Below are positions 55,176 through 64,000 of a DNA stretch of 64,000 nucleotides, in pieces. The notes beneath the pieces are model-generated. The model was given only the letters and a program-made list of their open reading frames with translations, was not told the DNA's origin and ran no database searches. Source of the stretch: Legionella sp. W10-070 (GTDB lineage Bacteria; Pseudomonadota; Gammaproteobacteria; Legionellales; Legionellaceae); NCBI RefSeq assembly GCF_900640175.1, contig NZ_CAAAJC010000016.1:1-64000 (forward strand). The letters run 5' to 3'. Made by a program: the position numbers and the translations under genes. Numbering within the stretch: the stretch's first letter is position 1; each line of letters begins with the position of its first letter.

Positions 55176-56597
55176 ATGAGCAGTAAAAAACATACGTTGA
55201 CCATTTTTAGCCTCACAATGATTACGGTTGGTTCTGTTGACAGCATCCGCAATTTACCGGCAACGGCGTTATTTGGAAGTCAGTTGATTTCTTTTTTTAT
55301 TTTGGGTGCCTTATTTTTCTTAATTCCGACTGCATTAGTTTCAGCCGAGTTGGCTTCCGGCTGGCCAAAACAGGGTGGCATCTACATATGGGTAAAGGAA
55401 GCCTTCGGCAAAAAAATGGGTTTTCTTGCGATTTGGCTGCAATGGATTGAAAATGTTATCTGGTATCCGACTATTTTGTCATTTGTAGCGGGAACGATTG
55501 GTTATTTAATTAACCCATCAATGGCCAATAACCCTTACTTCCTCTGGGGTATTATTGTTAGTTCGTTTTGGGGTGCCACCTTTATCAATTTGCGCGGCAT
55601 GCGCTCTTCGGCGTTGTTTAGTAATATTTGTGCTGTATCAGGGTTATTGCTGCCAATGGCGTTAATTATTGGCTTGGGCACCGTCTGGATAATCGGTGGT
55701 AATCCTTTACAAGTCGATTTCGATGTGCAAAGTGTCAGCCCGCACTGGCAGGATAGCTCCATGTGGGTTTCCTTAACTGCCATTATGATGTCTTTTTGTG
55801 GTATTGAAATAGCCACGGTGCATGCTAATGATGTTGATAACCCCCAGCGAGCCTTCCCTCGTGCCCTGATTTATTCTGTTTTAATCATTTTAATCACTTT
55901 AATCCTGGGCTCTCTTGCAATTGCTGTGGTTTTGCCTCATCAGGAAATCAATCTGGTGGCAGGGATCATGCAGGCTTTTGATGCCTTTTTTGCCAAATAC
56001 CATCTTGGCATCCTGATGCCAGTAGTCGCCCTGATGTTGGTCATGGGTGGACTTGGCGGGGTAAGCAACTGGATTATAGCGCCAACCAAAGGGTTATTGG
56101 TGGCGGCAGAAGATGATAATTTGCCTGCAGCTTTCCAGAAGACAAATCGGCATGGTGCGCCGCTGGTTATGTTGATGACTCAGGCGGTTATCGTAACGGT
56201 GCTATCCGGCTTATTCCTTTTTATGCCCAGCGTCAATGGCTCCTATTGGTTGTTAACGGCATTGGCGGCCCAGCTTTATATGCTGATGTACCTAATCATG
56301 TTTGCTGCGGCAATTAAGTTACGTTTGAGTTTGCCTGAACATCCGCGAGCTTTCCGTATTCCAGGCGGCATGCCAGGGATGTTGCTGGTTGGCGGAGTTG
56401 GTATCGTTGGCGTGCTGACCACTTTGGCGGTGAGCTTCATACCTCCTGAAGGGATCAATGTTGGCACTGTGGCCCGTTATGAATCGATCTTGATTATTGG
56501 GTTAATTTTAATGTGTTTGCCTCCTTTCATTAGCTCCAAACTCCTGTCTCGCCAGGCGGCTTTGCAACGGTTAAACACGGATCCGGCTGCCGTATAA
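55176..56597 (+). CDS. APC-family amino acid transporter, GadC/YjeM-like
   Basis: Inner-membrane amino acid permease or antiporter of 473 residues with about twelve transmembrane helices. It contains the early unwound-helix stretch (MITVGSVDSIRNLPATALFG), SAELASGWPKQGGIYIWV in helix 2, and FCGIEIATVHANDVDNPQRAFPRAL in the middle, all typical of the glutamate/GABA antiporter branch of APC transporters. The start at 55176 (MSSKKHTLTIF) is set by AAGAAGGA 5 bp upstream, over an in-frame GTG at 55149. The substrate is uncertain. Legionellae feed on amino acids, so such permeases are numerous. Confidence 0.82.
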   Translation: MSSKKHTLTIFSLTMITVGSVDSIRNLPATALFGSQLISFFILGALFFLIPTALVSAELASGWPKQGGIYIWVKEAFGKKMGFLAIWLQWIENVIWYPTILSFVAGTIGYLINPSMANNPYFLWGIIVSSFWGATFINLRGMRSSALFSNICAVSGLLLPMALIIGLGTVWIIGGNPLQVDFDVQSVSPHWQDSSMWVSLTAIMMSFCGIEIATVHANDVDNPQRAFPRALIYSVLIILITLILGSLAIAVVLPHQEINLVAGIMQAFDAFFAKYHLGILMPVVALMLVMGGLGGVSNWIIAPTKGLLVAAEDDNLPAAFQKTNRHGAPLVMLMTQAVIVTVLSGLFLFMPSVNGSYWLLTALAAQLYMLMYLIMFAAAIKLRLSLPEHPRAFRIPGGMPGMLLVGGVGIVGVLTTLAVSFIPPEGINVGTVARYESILIIGLILMCLPPFISSKLLSRQAALQRLNTDPAAV

Positions 56598-56609
56598 ACA
56601 GGTAAAGCG

Positions 56610-57122
56610 ATGAGCATTGAATCATTACTGGAGGAGCTGGAAGCCAGATTGCCGGAGCTTGAGTGGAAAATCCGGGCGCTTGACCGTATTTTCTTTTCAA
56701 GCAAATCATTGCCTCAAGGCCTGTTCCGGGTACAGGCAAATGCCCCTGCTGCAGCGTTTATTACGGAAGTCAAAAAGGATATCCAGGCGTTGGCTGGATG
56801 CCCGAGTGAGCGTAGCGGATATTATCTTGCGCAAAGGATTCATCAGAAAATCAACGTGCTGGTTAATTTGTACCGTATTCACGTTAAAGAGGTAAAGACT
56901 GAGGCCAGCCATCCGCTTGACAGCCTATGTACACGCCAGCAGCTTATAGGCAAACTGGAAGAGGAAGTAGAGCGTTTATCAATACAACGAGATGCTGTAA
57001 AAGAACGGTTGCTGCACAAGTATGATGCTCAAATGTTGTTAACAATAAAGAACGAGTTAGGGCTGGTTGAAAAACGCCTGACTGTGGCAAAGGAAGCGCT
57101 TTCCAACGCCACCAAGTGGTAA
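56610..57122 (+). CDS. priC: primosomal replication protein PriC-like
   Basis: Helical protein of 170 residues that in E. coli loads DnaB at stalled forks. The similarity is general but runs through the length: a helix LLEELEARLPELEWKIRAL, a central LFRVQANAPAAAFITEVKKD like the LFQTRA region of PriC, and a C-terminal basic coiled-coil region (LVEKRLTVAKEAL) like that of the family. Twelve bp after the transporter gene, so probably on the same transcript. Alternative: an unrelated coiled-coil protein. Confidence 0.6.
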   Translation: MSIESLLEELEARLPELEWKIRALDRIFFSSKSLPQGLFRVQANAPAAAFITEVKKDIQALAGCPSERSGYYLAQRIHQKINVLVNLYRIHVKEVKTEASHPLDSLCTRQQLIGKLEEEVERLSIQRDAVKERLLHKYDAQMLLTIKNELGLVEKRLTVAKEALSNATKW

Positions 57123-57202
57123 TCATATGAGTGTTATAGCAACCAGAGAGTAATTAACCTGTCTCATACAGGACAGGTGTGTCAAGTCGCAGACCCAGCG
57201 AG

Positions 57203-59584
57203 CTATCTTTTAAATTGGTATCGTTCATTCTTGCTTAACAAGTGGGCAAACTCGTTTGCTTTCATCGGGTAATCATAAAAGAAACCCTGGCCTTCATCAC
57301 AGTTGTTTTCCCTTAAAAACTGCAGCTGCTCAAAGGTTTCTATACCTTCTGCCAGTACCCGAAGCTTCAAGCTATGGCCCATCGCAATGATGGCTTGAAG
57401 GAGGGAGGCATCATTAAGATGATGGGCAGAATTATGAAGGAAGCATTGATCAATCTTAAGTTTATCGACGGGAAATTCCCTTAAGTAGTTGAGACTGGAA
57501 TAACCTGTTCCAAAATCATCAATTGTTAAATGAACCCCTATCTCCTTAAGCTGTTTTAACTTGTGCAGATTCTGTTTTCTGTCATCCATCACAATACTCT
57601 CGGTTAGCTCTATTTCAAGGCAATCAGGGTCAAGTTTTGTTTCTCTGAGAACATACTTGACCAGTCTTACAAAATTGCCTTGGGCTAATTGGACACCAGA
57701 AACATTGATGGCCATGCGGATAGGCTTTAACCCCATGTTTTGCCAGGTTTTATTTTGCAAACAGGCGTTTAAAAAAATCGATTTACCCAGGGGGATGATT
57801 AGCCTTGATTCTTCCGCCATGGGAATAAACGTTAATGGATGAATGATGCCTTTGGTTGGGTGTTGCCAGCGTACCAGGGCTTCAACGCCAATGATTTCGC
57901 CGCTTTTTAAATCAATTGTCGGCTGATAAAGCAAAAAAAACTCATTTTTTATTAATGCATTGCGTAACTCTATCTGCATTTCGAGACTTTTTTGGTTTTG
58001 TTCGGTTATCTTTTTATCAAATATCTTGAAGTTGTTGGGACTTTTTTTAGCCTGGTACATTGCCATGTCAGCATTTTTAAGGAGGGTTGCGGCATCTTTG
58101 CCATGTTGGGGGTAAACGCTTACCCCGACACTGGCGTTAACAATTATTCTGTGAGTAAGCAGTTGTATAGGCTGAGTAATATTCTTTAAAAGCTTCTGTG
58201 AAAAATGAAAAACCTCCCCCTCTTTATTTGAGATAAATAGAATTACAAATTCATCGCCGCCAAAGCGGGCGATAGTATCACTTTGGCGAACAGACTGGCG
58301 TAACCGCCTTGCTACCTTTTGTAACAGAATATCGCCTGAGTCATGACCCAGGTTATCATTGATTAGTTTAAAATTGTCTATATCGAGAAAAAGCACGGCC
58401 AGCTGGGTATTATAACGTTTTGCATAGGCAATTCCCTGATTGATGCGATCATAGAGCAAAGTACGATTAGGAAGACCGGTTAACAAATCATGCGTCGCCT
58501 GATAGGCAAGCTGTTTCTCCATTTGTTTCCTCAGAGTAATATCGCGAAAAATCCACACGTAACCTACTGTCGTATGACGCAGTTTATGTGGTTTTGAATG
58601 CCACTCGAAAATGTTGTCTGTGTTGCTGATTAGCTCAAAATAGCTTTCTTCCTCGGGATTGGCCTTTAGTTCATCCAGCTTCATAAGGAACTCATGAGCA
58701 TTTTTAAGTTGAGGGAGCATTTCTTCTGCAAATAGGAGAAAATCAGGATTCATAATGAATTGATGCAGCAATCCCCACATGTCGATAAATTTCTGGTTGT
58801 AATATTCAATATGGCCTTTCAGGTCAATGACTAAAATACCATCCGTTGTGGACTCGAGAGTGGACTTGGTAATAGCAAGGGATTTTTCCAGATCATGGGT
58901 GCGTTTCCTCACCCTTCGTTCAAGGAGCTGATTGAGTGAGTCAAGGTTAAGGTTTTTATAATAAAGCGAAAGGAAGTTAGTTATAAACTTGTTTGAATAA
59001 TAGCAACTGATAAAAATGATGGGCATATAAACCAGGCCGCAAAAACCTAGAAGAATATAAATGCCGCCTTGTGAAAATAACCAGATGGTAAAGGGAATAA
59101 AGGCTGGAAAAAGAAATAAGGCATAGACAGCAATGACCGGGGAAAAATAAGAAATAGAGCCGGCTGTCATGCCAAAAATAAGGATAATAACAAAACTTTG
59201 ATGAACAAGGCTTGTAGTGGGCATCAGAATAGAACTGGCAAACCCCCAGCCGCATCCAGATAAAAAAGTGAAGATGGCAAACAAGATTAACCATGTTTTC
59301 GTCTGCAGCGCTATCTTATTTGTTTTGTAAGCGATGGCTACAGCAAACCAGCAGCATGAAATTAAAAACAGATAAATAAACCAACCCAAAAGAAGCTCAA
59401 CGCTGACAACTCGCCAAAGTGCTATAACCAGAAAAAAAGCAGAAAAGCACTGGGCAAGAATGCCGTAGGGATTTTGCTCATAAAGCAAATGTACTTTATC
59501 AGCCAAAATCTTATCAGAAAGTGGCGCCTTAGTGTACGTACCTTGATATATCAGGGCTGTCTTCTGGTTGTTATCTGGTTCCAT
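57203..59584 (-). CDS. membrane GGDEF/EAL cyclic-di-GMP protein with PAS domain
   Basis: Predicted bifunctional diguanylate cyclase/phosphodiesterase of 793 residues. The N-terminal region (about 35-215) has six to seven hydrophobic helices forming a membrane sensor. A PAS domain follows (about 240-350; TTDGILVIDLKGHIEYYNQK). The GGDEF domain comes next (about 365-525; intact RFGGDEFVILF near 438), and the EAL domain (about 540-785; VEALVRWQHP near 567, then ELTES and DDFGTGYSSL). Both catalytic signatures look complete, so either or both activities are possible. The preferred direction cannot be told. It converges with priC and is divergent from the biotin carboxylase gene. Confidence 0.92.
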   Translation of the reverse strand: MEPDNNQKTALIYQGTYTKAPLSDKILADKVHLLYEQNPYGILAQCFSAFFLVIALWRVVSVELLLGWFIYLFLISCCWFAVAIAYKTNKIALQTKTWLILFAIFTFLSGCGWGFASSILMPTTSLVHQSFVIILIFGMTAGSISYFSPVIAVYALFLFPAFIPFTIWLFSQGGIYILLGFCGLVYMPIIFISCYYSNKFITNFLSLYYKNLNLDSLNQLLERRVRKRTHDLEKSLAITKSTLESTTDGILVIDLKGHIEYYNQKFIDMWGLLHQFIMNPDFLLFAEEMLPQLKNAHEFLMKLDELKANPEEESYFELISNTDNIFEWHSKPHKLRHTTVGYVWIFRDITLRKQMEKQLAYQATHDLLTGLPNRTLLYDRINQGIAYAKRYNTQLAVLFLDIDNFKLINDNLGHDSGDILLQKVARRLRQSVRQSDTIARFGGDEFVILFISNKEGEVFHFSQKLLKNITQPIQLLTHRIIVNASVGVSVYPQHGKDAATLLKNADMAMYQAKKSPNNFKIFDKKITEQNQKSLEMQIELRNALIKNEFFLLYQPTIDLKSGEIIGVEALVRWQHPTKGIIHPLTFIPMAEESRLIIPLGKSIFLNACLQNKTWQNMGLKPIRMAINVSGVQLAQGNFVRLVKYVLRETKLDPDCLEIELTESIVMDDRKQNLHKLKQLKEIGVHLTIDDFGTGYSSLNYLREFPVDKLKIDQCFLHNSAHHLNDASLLQAIIAMGHSLKLRVLAEGIETFEQLQFLRENNCDEGQGFFYDYPMKANEFAHLLSKNERYQFKR

Positions 59585-59774
59585 TCAATAGCTAACCTTA
59601 AGCCTGTTTTATCCATCTGATTCTGTAGGTTAATTATAGCTTTAATCAGAGGGAGACGCTGAATTTGGTAGTGATTATGCAACGCGTTTATTTCTGACCT
59701 GCTATGATAGAATCAACGTTACTACTTAGGTTGTTATCCTGAGGGAGAGATATTAAATTTTACCGGGAGCAGGG

Positions 59775-61205
59775 ATGTTTAAGAAAATTCTTATAAGTAA
59801 TCGGGGCGAAATTGCATTGCGTATTGTGCGTGCCTGTAAGGAGATGGGAATCGCAGCGGTCACTATTCATAGTGAGGCTGATCGATATGCTTTGCATGTA
59901 AAACGCAGCTCGCATTCCCATTGTTTGAGTAAAAATCCTTTGGATGCCTACTTGAATGGCCACCGGATTATTGAATGTGCCAAGGCTGCCGGTTGTGAAG
60001 CAATTCATCCTGGCTATGGGTTTTTATCTGAGAATGCTGAATTTGCTGCTGCCTGTGAAAATGCGGGATTGGTATTTATTGGTCCCTCTGCCTCAGTAAT
60101 TGCCACTATGGGTTCAAAGGTGGCGGCAAGAGAAGCAATGCAACAAGCTGGTATCCCCGTTATCCCAGGCAGTGAAGGGAACCTTGCCTCTGTTGATGAG
60201 GCCGTTGCCTGTGCTGAGAAACTAGGTTATCCGGTGATGCTTAAGGCTACTTTTGGCGGTGGAGGACGTGGGATTCGATTATGCCATAATGCAGAGCAGG
60301 TTCGTCAGCAGTATGAACGTGTGCAATCGGAAGCAGGCAAGGCGTTTGGGGACTCACATCTGTTTATGGAAAAATTTATTCCCAATCCCCGTCATATTGA
60401 GGTTCAGATCCTTGCAGATAATCACGGAACGTTGGTCCATTTATTTGAACGCGATTGTTCTGTTCAACGTCGCCATCAGAAATTAATAGAGATAGCCCCT
60501 TCAGTGCAGCTTGCTGATGAAACCCGGCAACGTTTATACGACTATGCTATTCGGGCAGCGACTGCTGTAGGTTATACTAATGCCGGAACAGTGGAATTTA
60601 TCCTCGATGAGCAAAATAACCCTTACTTTTTAGAAATGAATACTCGCCTGCAGGTTGAGCATCCTGTTACGGAGCAAATCACCGGGATTGACATAGTGCA
60701 GGAGCAGATACGCATTGCGGCAGGTGAACGATTGACTATGACTCAGGAGCAGATTACACGCCGAGGATTTGCAATTGAGTTTCGCATTAATGCTGAAGAT
60801 CCACAAAATGACTTTCTGCCGAGTTTTGGTCGTATTACCCGTTATTACACCGCAGGAGGACCTGGTGTACGCACGGATAGTGCAATTTACACCGGCTATA
60901 CTATCCCGCCTGATTACGATTCCCTCTGTGTCAAGTTGACTGTTTGGGCGCTGGATTGGCCATCCGTTTTGCGCCGTTCACGCAGGGCGCTTAAGGAAAT
61001 GCGATTATTTGGCGTAAAGACAACCATCCCTTATTACCTGGAAATGCTGCAATCAGAAGAATTCCGACAGGGTTTTCTGACGACCGGATTGGTGGAAACC
61101 CATCCTGAATGGTTACGTTATTCTAACAAGTCTTTTCCTCACCATAAGGCTGCTGTCATAGCAGCTGCTATCGTTACTTATAATAAAAAACTGCCGCCAA
61201 CTTGA
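59775..61205 (+). CDS. biotin carboxylase subunit (AccC family)
   Basis: ATP-dependent biotin carboxylase of 476 residues with ATP-grasp fold. Motifs include KILISNRGEIALRIVRA at the start, KATFGGGGRGIRL near residue 157, RDCSVQRRHQKLIE near residue 230, and FLEMNTRLQVEHPVTE near residue 285. GGGAG lies 5 bp before the ATG. No biotin carrier or carboxyltransferase gene is adjacent. It might be the separate A subunit of a two-part pyruvate carboxylase or serve propionyl/acetyl-CoA carboxylation. The lack of AccB next door argues against the standard accBC operon. Confidence 0.82.
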   Translation: MFKKILISNRGEIALRIVRACKEMGIAAVTIHSEADRYALHVKRSSHSHCLSKNPLDAYLNGHRIIECAKAAGCEAIHPGYGFLSENAEFAAACENAGLVFIGPSASVIATMGSKVAAREAMQQAGIPVIPGSEGNLASVDEAVACAEKLGYPVMLKATFGGGGRGIRLCHNAEQVRQQYERVQSEAGKAFGDSHLFMEKFIPNPRHIEVQILADNHGTLVHLFERDCSVQRRHQKLIEIAPSVQLADETRQRLYDYAIRAATAVGYTNAGTVEFILDEQNNPYFLEMNTRLQVEHPVTEQITGIDIVQEQIRIAAGERLTMTQEQITRRGFAIEFRINAEDPQNDFLPSFGRITRYYTAGGPGVRTDSAIYTGYTIPPDYDSLCVKLTVWALDWPSVLRRSRRALKEMRLFGVKTTIPYYLEMLQSEEFRQGFLTTGLVETHPEWLRYSNKSFPHHKAAVIAAAIVTYNKKLPPT

Positions 61206-61237
61206 CAGCCGCCATAAATCCTGGCGGCTGTTGCTTT
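61205..61237 (+). terminator. terminator after the biotin carboxylase gene
   Basis: ACAGCCGCCA (61205-61214) and TGGCGGCTGT (61222-61231) form a perfect 10-bp stem with a 7-nt loop, followed by TGCTTTT. It lies between two convergent genes, and may act for panC as well, whose stop is at 61262. Confidence 0.65.
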
Positions 61238-61261
61238 TGGGTATGGGTTAGCCTTGACCTT

Positions 61262-62026
61262 TTAAGCCTGGTTTGATAGCCGATAGTTATCAATTAGTCG
61301 AATCTCGCCAATCATAACGGCGATAAAGCGCCTTCCCTGGTATTCTTCAAGGTATTCAACATTAATATTATTGGCGCTTAGTTCCTCAACCAATGCTTCG
61401 CAAGTCTTATTTTGATGAAAAATGCGGGCAAATAGTTCTGCCTCCAACCGCTGGGGAGGTGTCAGGCGATTATTGCGGGAACTGAAGGCAAGTCCGCTTG
61501 CTTCGCGAACAGTAGGGCAGGCTTTTATTTCTGTATCAATGAAAAAGGCGCTGGCCATCCCTTTTATCAGCAGGTATTGCTGATAATCCTTTTCACCAAA
61601 ATAGGCACGCTGCGGTTTTATCAGGTTCAGTAATTTCATCACCACAGTCAATACGCCTGTAAAATGCCCTGGTCGATGTTTGCCTTCCATGATTTGACAG
61701 AGCTCTTTTTCCTGTATTTGATAACGGTAGTTATCGTTATAGACTTCTTGTTCTTCGGGGATTAAACAATAATCCACCCCCAAGCTGGCAAGCAGGCTCA
61801 GATCGGCCTCCAAGGTACGGGGGTAGTGGATGAAGTCGGCCGGTTGATTAAATTGGGTAGGGTTGATAAAAAGGCTGGCTACCGTACATTCATTTTCTTC
61901 TTTGCTTTTATTGAACAAGGAGGCATGGCCTGCATGCAAGTTACCCATTGTCGGTACGAAACCAAGGCTGGACGCTAAAGAATGGCGAAACGCCAGCCAT
62001 TCCGTTAGGTTATAAAAAATTTTCAT
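61262..62026 (-). CDS. panC: pantothenate synthetase
   Basis: Joins pantoate and beta-alanine with ATP in coenzyme A synthesis. The 254-residue protein has the adenylate-binding [16 protein letters not shown] near residue 22, [25 protein letters not shown] and SSRNNRL. The ATG at 62026 has GGAG 8 bp upstream; an in-frame ATG at 62077 is less likely. It lies 98 bp after panB on the same strand. Confidence 0.94.
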   Translation of the reverse strand: MKIFYNLTEWLAFRHSLASSLGFVPTMGNLHAGHASLFNKSKEENECTVASLFINPTQFNQPADFIHYPRTLEADLSLLASLGVDYCLIPEEQEVYNDNYRYQIQEKELCQIMEGKHRPGHFTGVLTVVMKLLNLIKPQRAYFGEKDYQQYLLIKGMASAFFIDTEIKACPTVREASGLAFSSRNNRLTPPQRLEAELFARIFHQNKTCEALVEELSANNINVEYLEEYQGRRFIAVMIGEIRLIDNYRLSNQA

Positions 62027-62124
62027 GACATACTCCGCTTTATATAAAGGGCTGCTGATCAGTTGACGTGCCTGCACTCAATGGTGCAGGAGACAAGATA
62101 GCAGTAGTTAGGTACCCAGATCTG

Positions 62125-62913
62125 CTAAAAAGCATGTTCAGCGGCAGGAAACTGAGCCTGCTGCACTTGCTGTACGTAGGTATTGATGGCGGCAAGGATG
62201 ATGCTTTTGCTTTCTGCGTACTGCTTCAGGAACCTGGGTTTAAACTCAGTCTGCAAGCCTAGCAGGTCATGCCAGACCAGTACCTGCCCGTCAGTATGAA
62301 CACCTGCTCCTATCCCTATAGTGGGGATGCTGACGGTCGCTGTGATTGCTTCGGCTAATTTCTGAGGTACGCATTCGATAACAAGGGCAAAACATCCCGC
62401 AGCTTCCAGGACGGTTGCTTGTTGCATTAAGGACGCTGCCTGTTCTTCCTCTTTCCCTTGTACCTTATAACCGCCTAACTGATGGATTGACTGCGGGGTT
62501 AATCCTATATGTCCGATAACAGGAATACCAGCAGTTACCAGGTGGCTGATTGTCTGGCAGGTATCGCTATCTGCCCCTTCGATCTTTATGGCATGGGCAC
62601 CGGCTTGTAGCAACGCCCGCACATTATGGACGGTTTCGGACCTGGACGCGCGATGCCCAAGGAAGGGTAAGTCTGCAATCAGGAATTGCGGGCCTATTCC
62701 GCGGGCAACCGCTTTAGTATGCAGTACCATCATTTCCATTGTGGCCATAATCGTGCTGTCATAACCATGAACGGCCATGGCGACCGAATCACCGACCAGC
62801 ACACAATCAATATGCGATTCAGCAACGATACGTGCCGAGGGGTAATCATAGCAAGTCACCATGCTGATTTTAGATTGCTGCTGTTTCTTGCGTTTAAAGT
62901 CATGAATTTTCAT
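62125..62913 (-). CDS. panB: 3-methyl-2-oxobutanoate hydroxymethyltransferase
   Basis: Makes ketopantoate from the valine precursor with methylene-tetrahydrofolate. The 262-residue TIM-barrel enzyme shows MVTCYDYPSARI, VLVGDSVAMAVHGYDSTI near residue 38, HIGLTPQSIHQLGGYKVQG near residue 136, and the IGIGAGVHTDGQVLV stretch near residue 200, all intact. Start at 62913 (MKIHDFKRKKQQQ). First of a panB-panC pair. Its opening is 298 bp from the divergent hydrolase gene. Confidence 0.95.
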   Translation of the reverse strand: MKIHDFKRKKQQQSKISMVTCYDYPSARIVAESHIDCVLVGDSVAMAVHGYDSTIMATMEMMVLHTKAVARGIGPQFLIADLPFLGHRASRSETVHNVRALLQAGAHAIKIEGADSDTCQTISHLVTAGIPVIGHIGLTPQSIHQLGGYKVQGKEEEQAASLMQQATVLEAAGCFALVIECVPQKLAEAITATVSIPTIGIGAGVHTDGQVLVWHDLLGLQTEFKPRFLKQYAESKSIILAAINTYVQQVQQAQFPAAEHAF

Positions 62914-63211
62914 GCTGCTGTCCCCTGGATTGTAAAATTAACCGCAGCAGCAGGAAGTACAGGTACCTGTCTCATGGATCAAGTCCTCCAATAGTTAGTT
63001 ATAATTATATAAGTCACCGCAAAAAGTCGGTGCAGGTTGATTTGGATGCGATTGAAAGTGTAGATTATTCCTGTCTACCTATTCTGACTTCCCGCAGTCA
63101 AGCCGCGGGGTGTTGACCTAGATGTTCAATCACACCTGCTGATTTTAAAGAACGCGCATGAAATTGCAAGATGGGTTATGATCGGGGTTTTTAATTGTCC
63201 AGGTTTTTTCT

Positions 63212-63865
63212 ATGTTCAACGAAAAATATGCCGCTCCCGGAGAGCATCCTCTTACTTTTGAAGGTATGAAAGGGCAAATAGAGTCTATTCTTACCGTACC
63301 TTCGCAAATAGAGGACAACCTGGTTGCCTTGTTAGGACACCCTCATTCGCTGCAGGGTGGAACCATGAATAACAAGGTGGTAACCACTATGGCAAGGGCA
63401 TTTAAAGAGCTTGGCATTCCAAGCCTGCGTTTTAATTTTCGCGGGGTTGGTCATACAGCAGGGGATTATGATAAAGGGATCGGGGAAAGTGAGGATATGT
63501 TGCTTTTGGCAAAATTATGGCAGGCTGAACAAAAAGATTTACGCTTTATCTTTGCCGGTTTCTCTTTTGGCTCTTACGTAGCTTATCGGGCAGCAGCGCA
63601 GTATCCGCATCAGTTGCTGATTACCATAGCCCCCCCAGTCCACCATTATGACTACCGTGAGTTTAAGCCAGTGCCTGAGCCCTGGCTAATTCTACAAGGG
63701 GAAGAGGATGAGGTGGTACCGGCTTCGTTGGTGTTTGATTTCACAGAGACCGTACCGGCGGTATTGCCCGTAGTTCGTTTTGCTGGCACAGGTCATTTTT
63801 TTCACGGCAAGTTACTTGAGCTTAAATCACAACTTGCTGGCGCTATCCGTCCACTGGTTTTTTAG
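63212..63865 (+). CDS. alpha/beta hydrolase, function unknown
   Basis: A 217-residue serine hydrolase fold. It has the oxyanion-side LLGHPHSLQGGTMNNKV near residue 41, the turn FNFRGVGHTAGDYDKGIGE near residue 72, the nucleophile elbow AGFSFGSYVA near residue 111, a likely acid in GEEDEVVP near residue 165, and a likely His in GTGHFFHGKL near residue 192. This is the small family often annotated as CocE/NonD-type or OsmC-like-partner hydrolases in proteobacteria. The substrate is unknown. It stops 3 bp before the zapE start, so the two genes are probably cotranscribed. Confidence 0.8.
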   Translation: MFNEKYAAPGEHPLTFEGMKGQIESILTVPSQIEDNLVALLGHPHSLQGGTMNNKVVTTMARAFKELGIPSLRFNFRGVGHTAGDYDKGIGESEDMLLLAKLWQAEQKDLRFIFAGFSFGSYVAYRAAAQYPHQLLITIAPPVHHYDYREFKPVPEPWLILQGEEDEVVPASLVFDFTETVPAVLPVVRFAGTGHFFHGKLLELKSQLAGAIRPLVF

Positions 63866-63868
63866 CTT

Positions 63869-64000
63869 ATGACATTAATTCAACATTATGAGCATGCCAT
63901 AGCACGGGGCGATATTCAGGATGATTACTTACAGAGACAGGTTTTGGCTTCGATGGAAAGGCTTGTTCAGGATTTAGAAAAGCCTCGCCCAGCCTGGTTT
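63869..64000 (+). CDS. zapE: AFG1-like ATPase ZapE, 5' part only
   Basis: The window ends after 44 codons (MTLIQHYEHAIARGDIQDDY...). The pattern of a leading Leu-x-x-Tyr, then D-x-x-Q-x-x-V-x-x-x-x-x-L and a basic/proline stretch fits the start of the AFG1-like ATPases (ZapE in E. coli, which acts at the division ring). The Walker motifs lie outside the window, so the call is tentative. Confidence 0.55.
   Translation, partial: MTLIQHYEHAIARGDIQDDYLQRQVLASMERLVQDLEKPRPAWF

Overview
The window is chromosomal DNA from a Legionella-like gammaproteobacterium, probably a species other than L. pneumophila. The case rests on three things. First, there are orthologues of genes typical of this family: a SidP-type phosphoinositide phosphatase with a CX5R motif, a RocC-type ProQ/FinO protein, a FrgA-type siderophore synthetase behind a Fur box, and a coiled-coil protein in the position of the effector LepA. 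Second, base composition is moderate to low in GC. Third, complex I is encoded as 14 separate nuo genes embedded in the translation/transcription gene block. Family and locus comparisons come from memory, not from searches.

Layout. 1-7.1 kb (mostly minus strand): dsbA and cytochrome c4, engB on the plus strand, then a valine/acetate module (mmsA, mmsB, an Acs-type acyl-CoA synthetase) and a 59-residue dodecin-like protein. 7.2-10 kb: the SidP-like effector. 10-17.6 kb: dapB, a Pmp3/YqaE peptide, rocC with a possible leader ORF, two unrecognised proteins, hda with a CDP-alcohol phosphatidyltransferase, and frgA. 17.8-27.6 kb: a DUF3592 protein, yhbY diverging from rlmE-ftsH-folP-glmM, the LepA-like gene on the opposite strand, then tpiA-secG. 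27.6-42.3 kb: tRNA-Leu(GAG) followed by nuoABCDEFGHIJKLMN. 42.5-51.6 kb: initiator tRNA, rimP-nusA-infB-rbfA-truB-rpsO-pnp. 51.7-64 kb: a frameshifted small gene, hinT-folE, ppa, an unknown gene, an APC transporter with priC, a GGDEF/EAL protein, a lone biotin carboxylase, panB and panC, an alpha/beta hydrolase and the start of zapE.

The core of the window is the widely conserved rlmE-ftsH-folP-glmM-secG-tRNA-Leu-tRNA-fMet-rimP-nusA-infB-rbfA-truB-rpsO-pnp block. Here the whole nuo operon lies between the two tRNA genes, and a host-interaction gene plus tpiA lie between glmM and secG. Around the core are host-interaction and iron genes (sidP, lepA-like, frgA) and short palindromic repeats. 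The clearest repeat is a small inverted-repeat element flanked by a 7-9 bp direct repeat, directly upstream of the glmM ribosome-binding site. Another supplies the stop codon of the DUF3592 gene.

I found no CRISPR array, prophage, transposase, integrase or rRNA. I saw no clearly novel multi-gene defence or biosynthetic system. The less explained items are the two proteins at 12.2-14.3 kb, the LepA-like protein, the rocC leader, the 54.2 kb protein and the small palindromic elements.
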